A stretch of 64,000 bases of DNA from assembly GCA_030035585.1 (NCBI GenBank), contig CM057473.1:12326501-12390500 (forward strand), given 5' to 3'. The stretch comes from Dugong dugon (Eukaryota > Chordata > Mammalia > Sirenia > Dugongidae). Made by a program: the position numbers and the translations under genes. This document shows positions 57,955 to 64,000 of this stretch, in pieces. Numbering within the stretch: position 1 is the stretch's first letter; each line of letters begins with the position of its first letter. Below the pieces are notes generated by a model, which was not told the DNA's origin, made no database searches, and saw only the letters and a list, made by a program, of their open reading frames with translations.

Positions 57955-58415
57955 ATGTGTGATCTTTTACACAAAGCCCATCCACACTGTTTGTTGGCAG
58001 CACAGTAGACCGTCTCAGATGCTGATTCAGCCAATACCGTGTCACCGCCATGTCTGAACCCAGCCCCGCACCAAGCCCTTCCAGCTACACCACACCACAT
58101 GAAGTGGTATTGCGTCAAAGCTCATCCATCCCATTCTCATTCCATGATGCGCACTCTTCTACCCGTGCTCCACTCTGGGGTCTGAATCCTATAGCTTCAG
58201 TGGCATGGGGACCTCTGGGGCGCTTCTTGTCATAGCTGAGCCAGGGCTGTGGTCTCTGCCCCTTGCCTTTGCTATCTGGTCCTGTGCTATGACCTGATCC
58301 CAGGTCTAGATTGCTCCCTGGTTGACCTCACACCTTTCTTTCTCCACAAGAAATCTCTCACCTCAGAATGAATAAGATTATTTCTTTTTCTTGATTAACA
58401 GAAATGAGATTAACT
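57955..58415. other. Locally GC-richer stretch, unassigned
   Basis: 58030-58330 has more C and G than its surroundings, including AACCCAGCCCCGCACCAAGC. No CpG-rich promoter architecture, exon or repeat could be recognised. Confidence 0.35.
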
Positions 58416-58421
58416 GAAAAA

Positions 58422-58624
58422 ACAGTTGCTGTCAAGTTGATTCTAACCCATGGCAACCCCAAGTGTGTCAGAGTGGAACTGAGTATCATAGGGTTTTCAA
58501 TGGCTGATTTTTCAGAAGTAGATCAACAAACGTTTCTTCTGAGACACCTCTGGATGGATTCAAACTGCCAACTTCTTAGTTAGCAGCTGAGAGCTTTTGC
58601 TGTTTGCACCATGTCTTAGTGTCT
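58422..58624 (-). mobile_element. AfroSINE, long form, minus strand
   Basis: Plus strand: CAGTTGCTGTCAAGTTGATT, GTGTCAGAGTGGAACTGAGT, CAGAAGTAGATCAACAAACG, GATTCAAACTGCCAACTTCT. The head is diverged. Confidence 0.92.
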
Positions 58625-58627
58625 CAT

Positions 58628-60030
58628 AGGAATCAGGACTAATCATGCGCCACGTGGATATGGATACGGTTAACATAATGACTCTGCTAATACAAAGTAT
58701 AAATAAATGAAACCAGTGATTTAGCTGAATTTTGTTTTATGTTGCAATTGCATAATAACATTTTATTAAAACAACAACAACAACAAAAACCTTGGATACT
58801 TCGCTGAAACACATGAGGTGAATCTAAAGAGATGATTTGCACTAGCTAAACAGGAGCCAATAAAACTTTTTTTTTTTAAATCTATTATTTCATGAGATTT
58901 AATTTAAAACATTATTATACTTAACATTTCTAGACAAAAAAAAGAATACCATCCAGAGATCTTTAGTGTCTCAGAAGCTACTTCTACTGCCAAGTAGATC
59001 TCGGGGAAAGTTCAGGAGTTAAAATGTGCCCCCCTTCCCTTTTTTTCCCTCACCCTGAGGTTGAGGGTTTGTTGTTGCTCCTTTTTTTTTTTTTTTCCTC
59101 AATCTGTATTTTGTCCCCAACAAAAATAGCATGACCAGTAAAATAGATCCTGGAGAATCAAAGTAGTTAGGGCTGTCCTTAGGCTCAGTTATGAAGGACG
59201 AGAAACTGCCTTCAATCCATCTATCACCAATTTTAGTACAATACTTTGGTAAAAGTGGAATAAGAATAAAATTTATAGTTAAAGTTGAGTTGGAATCCTG
59301 ACTCAAAGTTTACAAATCATGTTAATCTGTAACAGAGATTTAAGCTATGAGGTTGTCTTCTCATTTCTACATGATATTTCTCAGTTTGAACTGCTCTTGC
59401 AATTCACTTGGCTCATTGAAAGGAACCTGCCTCACTGAAGATCATTCCAGGAGTCTGTTAAGCTCTTCTGCCCTCCTGATACTTTCCTTCTACCCACAGA
59501 TTAAGTTAATGTTTCTCGAAAGAATGTGGGGAAGAAGTAGTTATTTTCTTTGTTTAAACCACAGTTCATCATGAATCAAAACTTTTGTAAAATGCTATAA
59601 AATTAAATAATCAAAATTATCAGAATAACCAGAAAAATGATGGTGCTTTGGATATCATTGCAAAGTCAAATTGCTAGAAAATATTTCAAGTGCCTAATTT
59701 CAATATCTATTATTAATTTATTGAGGAGTTCACATTTTCTTGACTGGCACTGGTCTAGAGAATACACTTTTTCTGAGGAATACACTGGATTAGACACTTC
59801 TCCTTTCCTGACCTTCCTCCATTCATTGTATTGAAGTGAAATTACCTTCTTAGATGTCTGTCTCCCTCCAGCCCTTTTCTATGAGCATATTGATGGCAGC
59901 TTACCTTTTTCTCTCTTACATCACAATTGGATGACACAGAGTGAAGTGTATAGTAAGTTCTTATTACATGTATATTTATATATGGCTGAATAGCTCCTAA
60001 AACGTGGATAGTAATATCTGATCAAAATAT
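58628..60030. other. Unassigned stretch
   Basis: T run at 59081-59097. Frames of 95, 75 and 65 codons show no recognised domain. Confidence 0.45.
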
Positions 60031-60034
60031 CTGG

Positions 60035-60112
60035 TTCCGAGGACTGACGGAGGTAATATTTGTAAAGTTTCTGTCACATAGTAGGGGTTCAATAAGTACT
60101 AGCTTGCTTCTT
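60035..60112 (+). mobile_element. MIR/L2-like 3' fragment
   Basis: TGTAAAGTTTCTGTCACATA then GTAGGGGTTCAATAAGTACT is the typical MIR 3' end. Confidence 0.5.
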
Positions 60113-60114
60113 TT

Positions 60115-62335
60115 CCTGCTCTTGCCACAGAAAGTTTCTCCCTGACCACTCAGCCTTCCACTGCTCCCACCACCAATTTCATCAGCCAATTCTACCTGAC
60201 ATTTGTCTGAGCTTCACATCACGTTTCGAAATGCCGTGTGATGCAACAATGCCACTTGAGGACTTACAGCCTTCATCTTTACTGCATTCTCAACTGAAGA
60301 CACCTTATAAGACACAAGGTGGCCTTTGACACACTGAGATTGACGGATGTTTGACTGGAAGCCTCTAAGCCCCCTTCAGAGCAAACCTAGCCTATCTGTA
60401 GCTCTAAAACTGAAGTACGCTCCTTCTCTGGGTACTGCTCCTTGCTTACTTCACCCTGGGTCATATCTATGGGCAATGTATGGATGGGGACTAATTGACT
60501 CATGCAGTCTGAATACTTATTGTGTGCAAGAAGGAGGAACAGGTATGCAGGCAAGATTGTAATTACTGAGGTCCTTGTTACCTACACGGACAATCTAGCC
60601 CCATCAGTATAGATGAAGGAGAGTGGTCTATTTTACTATATACAGTGGATTTTATAAAATGGTAGCTATACATCAATGCGTCTGTAAGTCTTATTCTAAA
60701 ATTCACTCAGATCTCTAGTTAAGGAAGTGATTGTTTATATAATGTTTATATTAGAAGATATATATATATATATGGAACATTTCTCTCTAAGTCTACAAAA
60801 TAACTACATGGCGATGAAGATAATATAATTATACTGCAGAGCGTGTTGTTATATCCAGGGCAGTGTTTAGGGTCAGGGCTGATTGGCAGAGCATTATGGA
60901 GGGGTTTGGGTTTGTCCAGCAAGTGGAGGCTTATGGATTTATAATCCTTAGTCAATCATAATTTAGATATTATAAGTGAATGAAGTATTTTGGAAAATAG
61001 TCTGGATAACCTGGCTAATCAAGAATTCTAACATGGTTTGAAAAGAGTAATTGTCAGAGGATATGAATGCATTACAATGAAAGCACATAAGTTATATTGA
61101 AAGGATACTTTTCAAGATGTGTAAGTTGATTAAGAATTTTGTAGTGCTCCATTCTATATAGTCAGTGCTGACAGAGCCTGTTAAGACAGTGGTAGAGAAG
61201 GAGGAAGAGATACATGGCCCTGCTTCAAGTCTGATATCTCATGGTGCATGATTAGCAAAGGGATGAGCCACAGGCTTCATGAGAATCCATGACAGCAAAT
61301 CAACACAAGATGTGCTTTATTTCCAACAAGAAAGTAGGGAAAATAAACACCCATTGATGTGGGCCATCTGTGGTCATTCTGTCTAACATTCCCATTGAGT
61401 TAGAATGTCTGGAAATGAAATGCTGCCGCAGTGCTACATCTGATGTGGGGTGGACACTGCCTCTATTCATAATCTCTGTCAGAGGAATCAGATGAGGTTT
61501 AACATTGGACTTTGCTGTGCTGAGACAGAGAGGGCAGAGATCAGGTCTATCTTGGCTCACAGGAGTGGTTCTCAAATGGGAGTGGGCTCACCAGGGTCAT
61601 TGGTTTTCTTTTGCTCAAGCCGTTTGTTCAGTGGCCTTGAACTTATGTCTGCCTGGTAAGGGTTCTGTGGTAGCAATAACTCACTGGCTCAGATGAAAAT
61701 TTGCTTCTTTCAGAGCAGAAAAATGATTATAAAAGCTATAATAAGAAAACACTTGATGACTTTTCACAGTTTCTCATATTAGCACTTGCGTTCTCTAGAG
61801 AAATACAAAGGAAGAATACGATAAAATAGATTTTCCAGTATTTATTGGGATGATATACAGAATTCTTGTTCCTTTTGTTTATAAATCCTCAATTAGATTA
61901 AGTTTTCTTAAAATAATTGTAAAATAAAAACAAAAGGTTGATTGATAATAGTAAAATTATTAAAATAAAATTTGATTTTCATTTTCTGAGGAACATTTAT
62001 AGTATCTAAACCTAGTTTGTTTTTTAAATTAGATTCTGATCCTTTGTTGAATATATATATATACATATATAAGACAGATAAATTCAAGATAAATTTTAAG
62101 TACCCCATTGTTAATTTTTTACTTATTCAGAGGAAAAAAAAATCATCATAAATTTAACACATACAATGCAAAGATTACAACACACACACACACATACAAA
62201 AATTCATGCACAGATACACATATATGTTTTGTTACCTTGTAATCTTGGGTAAAGTAAGAAATAAAATACATACATTTTCAGGATTTTGTGTATCTATGTA
62301 TTGATAGATCGATATAGATACACACACATACACAT
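60115..62335. other. Unassigned stretch
   Basis: About 2.2 kb with short TA tracts near 60760 and 62048. A diverged LTR-head-like scrap (GCGTTCTCTAGAGAAATAC) lies near 61787. No convincing gene or element. Confidence 0.45.
62164..62205. repeat. (CA)n microsatellite
   Basis: A run of about eight CA units followed by degenerate CATACA sequence. Confidence 0.85.
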
Positions 62336-62339
62336 ATAA

Positions 62340-62542
62340 CATTGTTGTTTTCAGTTGTCATCAAGCTGATTTTGACTCCTGGTGACCCATGTGATAGAGT
62401 AGAATTGCTCCATAGGGTTTTCTAGGATGTAATCTTTATGGAAGCAGATCACCAGGTCTTTCTCCCACAGAGCCACTGGGTAGGTTTGAAACACCCATCT
62501 CTCAGTTAGCTGCTGAGCACTTAACTGCTGGGTCACCAACTG
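62340..62542 (-). mobile_element. AfroSINE, long form, minus strand
   Basis: Plus strand: CAGTTGTCATCAAGCTGATT, GATAGAGTAGAATTGCTCCA, GGAAGCAGATCACCAGGTCT, GTTAGCTGCTGAGCACTTAA. A 93-codon minus frame merely crosses it. Confidence 0.9.
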
Positions 62543-62544
62543 AA

Positions 62545-63225
62545 AGCTTAAAATAGTGTTTAGAAAGTTTCTTATTGTAATTAGTGATATTGTCGATTTT
62601 ACATTCATACACTGTTGTATCCATATATCCATTCAGGTTGACGTTGACGTTTAGGTAATAATATAGCTATATTTCTAGTGGTGAAAATTCCTTTCATTTA
62701 CTTTTACTAATTATATTTTTTAAGACAATATAATTATATAATAAAATGCAATATACAATACTGCACTGTATAATACAGCTGTCCTTATTTCTTTTGGATT
62801 CTTATTAATAAGGGAAAGAGACCCAGGAGTCACATGTAACAGTAACAGCTTCATTATAGCAACATCAAGGCTGTTGTATGTAAATGTCGGAGAAAATGTT
62901 CTGAAGTCAAAGTGAGACTTTCAACTCCTTTGCCTCCACCTCAAGCCAAAATAATAGCAGAAAGTTTATTGTATTCCTTCAGTTGCTTCAGTTTAAAATC
63001 CTCTTACAGAACTTACTAAAGGTCTAGTATATGGAAATTTAGGACTTATGGAAATAGATTCATAGAACAGGTCCTGACTGTTAATCTATTTCTGCTTTAC
63101 AAATTATAGGATAAAAGCAGTCATATGATTATATTAAAGTAAAATAAAAAGTATTAGTTTATTTTCCTGTATATTTAGTGTGAAAATACTTGAAAAATTA
63201 GCTAATTAGTTTATTCAATAACATG
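62545..63225. other. Unassigned AT-rich stretch
   Basis: Nothing recognised. Confidence 0.5.
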
Positions 63226-63229
63226 TCTA

Positions 63230-63387
63230 AGGAAGACCGAAGGAGAATTGATGAATTTGAATGATGATGTTGGCGAAGAATATTGAATATACAATGAACT
63301 GCCAGAAGAATGGATAAATCTGTCTTGGAAGAAGTGCAGCCTGAATGCGCCTTAGAACTAAGGATCATGAGACTTCATCTTACCTAC
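63230..63387 (+). mobile_element. RTE-clade LINE fragment
   Basis: GGAAGACCGAAGGAGAATTG, GAATATACAATGAACTGCCA and TGTCTTGGAAGAAGTGCAGC match the RTE region just after the reverse transcriptase. It stops abruptly where the LTR begins. Confidence 0.88.
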
Positions 63388-64000
63388 TGTCTTAGTTAAC
63401 TAGTGCTGCTATAACAAACACACCACAAGTAGATGGTTTTAATGAACAGAAATTTATTCTCTCACACTTTAGGCAGCTAGAAGTCCTAATTCAGGGTGCT
63501 AGGTCTAGGGGAAAGCTTTGTCTCTCTTTTGGTTCTGGGGGAAGGTCTTTGTCTCCTTTCAATATCTGTAGGCCCAGTGTTCCTTGGCAATCTCCACGTG
63601 TCTTGGCATCAGTCTTCCCCTGGGTCTAGGAGGCTCTCAGCACAGAGACATTGGGTCCAAAGGACATGCTCCACTCTTTGCTTTTCTTTCTTGGCAGTAA
63701 TGAGGTCCCTCTCCTTTCTGCTTGCTTCTTCCTCCTTTTATCACTTGTAAGATAAAAGGTGTGACTCAAGCAGGGGTGTTACTTGAGTAAGACAATGACT
63801 TGAGTAAGGTGGTGACTTGAAGGCTGTGACTTGAAAGTGATGACTTGAGTAAGGTGATGACTTGCGTAAGGACGTGACTTGAGTTACTCACTTTAGTAAA
63901 AGTGTCACTAATCCTGCCTCATTAACATATAGAAGTTTAATAGTTACAACATGTAATTACACAATAGAACAAAATGGAGGACAATTACATCAGATCACAA
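63388..64000 (+). mobile_element. MaLR-type LTR, cut by the window's right edge
   Basis: Starts TGTCTTAGTTAACTAGTGCT with CAGAAATTTATTCTCTCACA, as in the 35991 copy. A minisatellite expands its middle. The end of the LTR and its target duplication lie outside the window. Confidence 0.82.
63764..63889 (+). repeat. 17-bp minisatellite within the LTR
   Basis: Tandem units of the type ACTTGAGTAAGGTGGTG start at 63781, 63798, 63843 and 63860. Two 14-bp variants (ACTTGAAGGCTGTG, ACTTGAAAGTGATG) start at 63815 and 63829, and degenerate units lie at each end. Confidence 0.9.

Noticed and set aside
58030..58330. GC-richer patch considered as a CpG island promoter
   Set aside because: CpG pairs are few and no exon or transcription signal could be supported.
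63764..63889. Tandem repeat considered as a CRISPR array
   Set aside because: The units are contiguous, with no unique spacers, and they lie inside a mammalian LTR.

Overview
This window looks like non-coding, AT-rich mammalian nuclear DNA, almost certainly from an afrotherian and most likely an elephant. The evidence is the repeat content. About thirty copies of one tRNA-derived SINE (the AfroSINE type) occur with about ten copies of an RTE-clade (BovB-like) LINE. Older elements shared by all placental mammals are also present: L1, L2, MIR, MaLR/ERV-L LTRs, MER5-like hAT elements and a pogo/Tigger-like element. I found no convincing host protein-coding exon, no functional RNA gene, no CRISPR array and no bacterial-type gene.

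Layout. 1-10 kb: SINEs, a CT microsatellite, a probable ERV LTR and two 3'-end RTE fragments in AT-rich background. 10-20 kb: a minus-strand ERV LTR, three minus-strand RTE copies (the longest, about 13541-15890, keeps endonuclease and reverse transcriptase remnants), an L2 end and several SINEs. 20-30 kb: an L1 3' end, a decayed minus-strand ERV-L-like pol (about 23560-25250), a plus-strand RTE copy (25928-27900) split by a SINE with a 13-bp target duplication, and a solo LTR with a perfect 5-bp duplication. 29.3-30.2 kb: a pogo-like element holding an inserted LTR. 32-39 kb: a decayed tRNA-Leu(AAG)-like sequence next to a SINE, MaLR-type LTRs, a minus-strand L1-type 3' end and ERV LTR-like sequence. 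40-48 kb: ancient LINE-type repeats, a plus-strand RTE copy (about 42110-44030), another solo LTR and a TA/CA microsatellite. 50-53 kb: a plus-strand ERV-L-like pol (about 50622-52660) interrupted by a minus-strand LINE with a 20-bp target duplication. 53-64 kb: SINEs, MER5-like and MIR copies, an internally deleted RTE derivative, and a MaLR-type LTR at the right edge carrying a 17-bp minisatellite.

Functionally the window is a record of retrotransposition. The SINE and RTE 3' ends are visibly alike around the sequence GAGTCGGAA, which fits RTE enzymes mobilising the SINE. Every element ORF examined is broken. Two RTE copies and both ERV-L-like copies have lost residues of the reverse-transcriptase catalytic motif. 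The only non-repeat ORF worth a look is a 129-codon frame at 55875-56264, with no recognised domain and a hydrophobic C-terminal segment. I found no new biological system. The most informative points are the nested insertions, the internally deleted RTE derivative, the minisatellite in the LTR and the tRNA relic.
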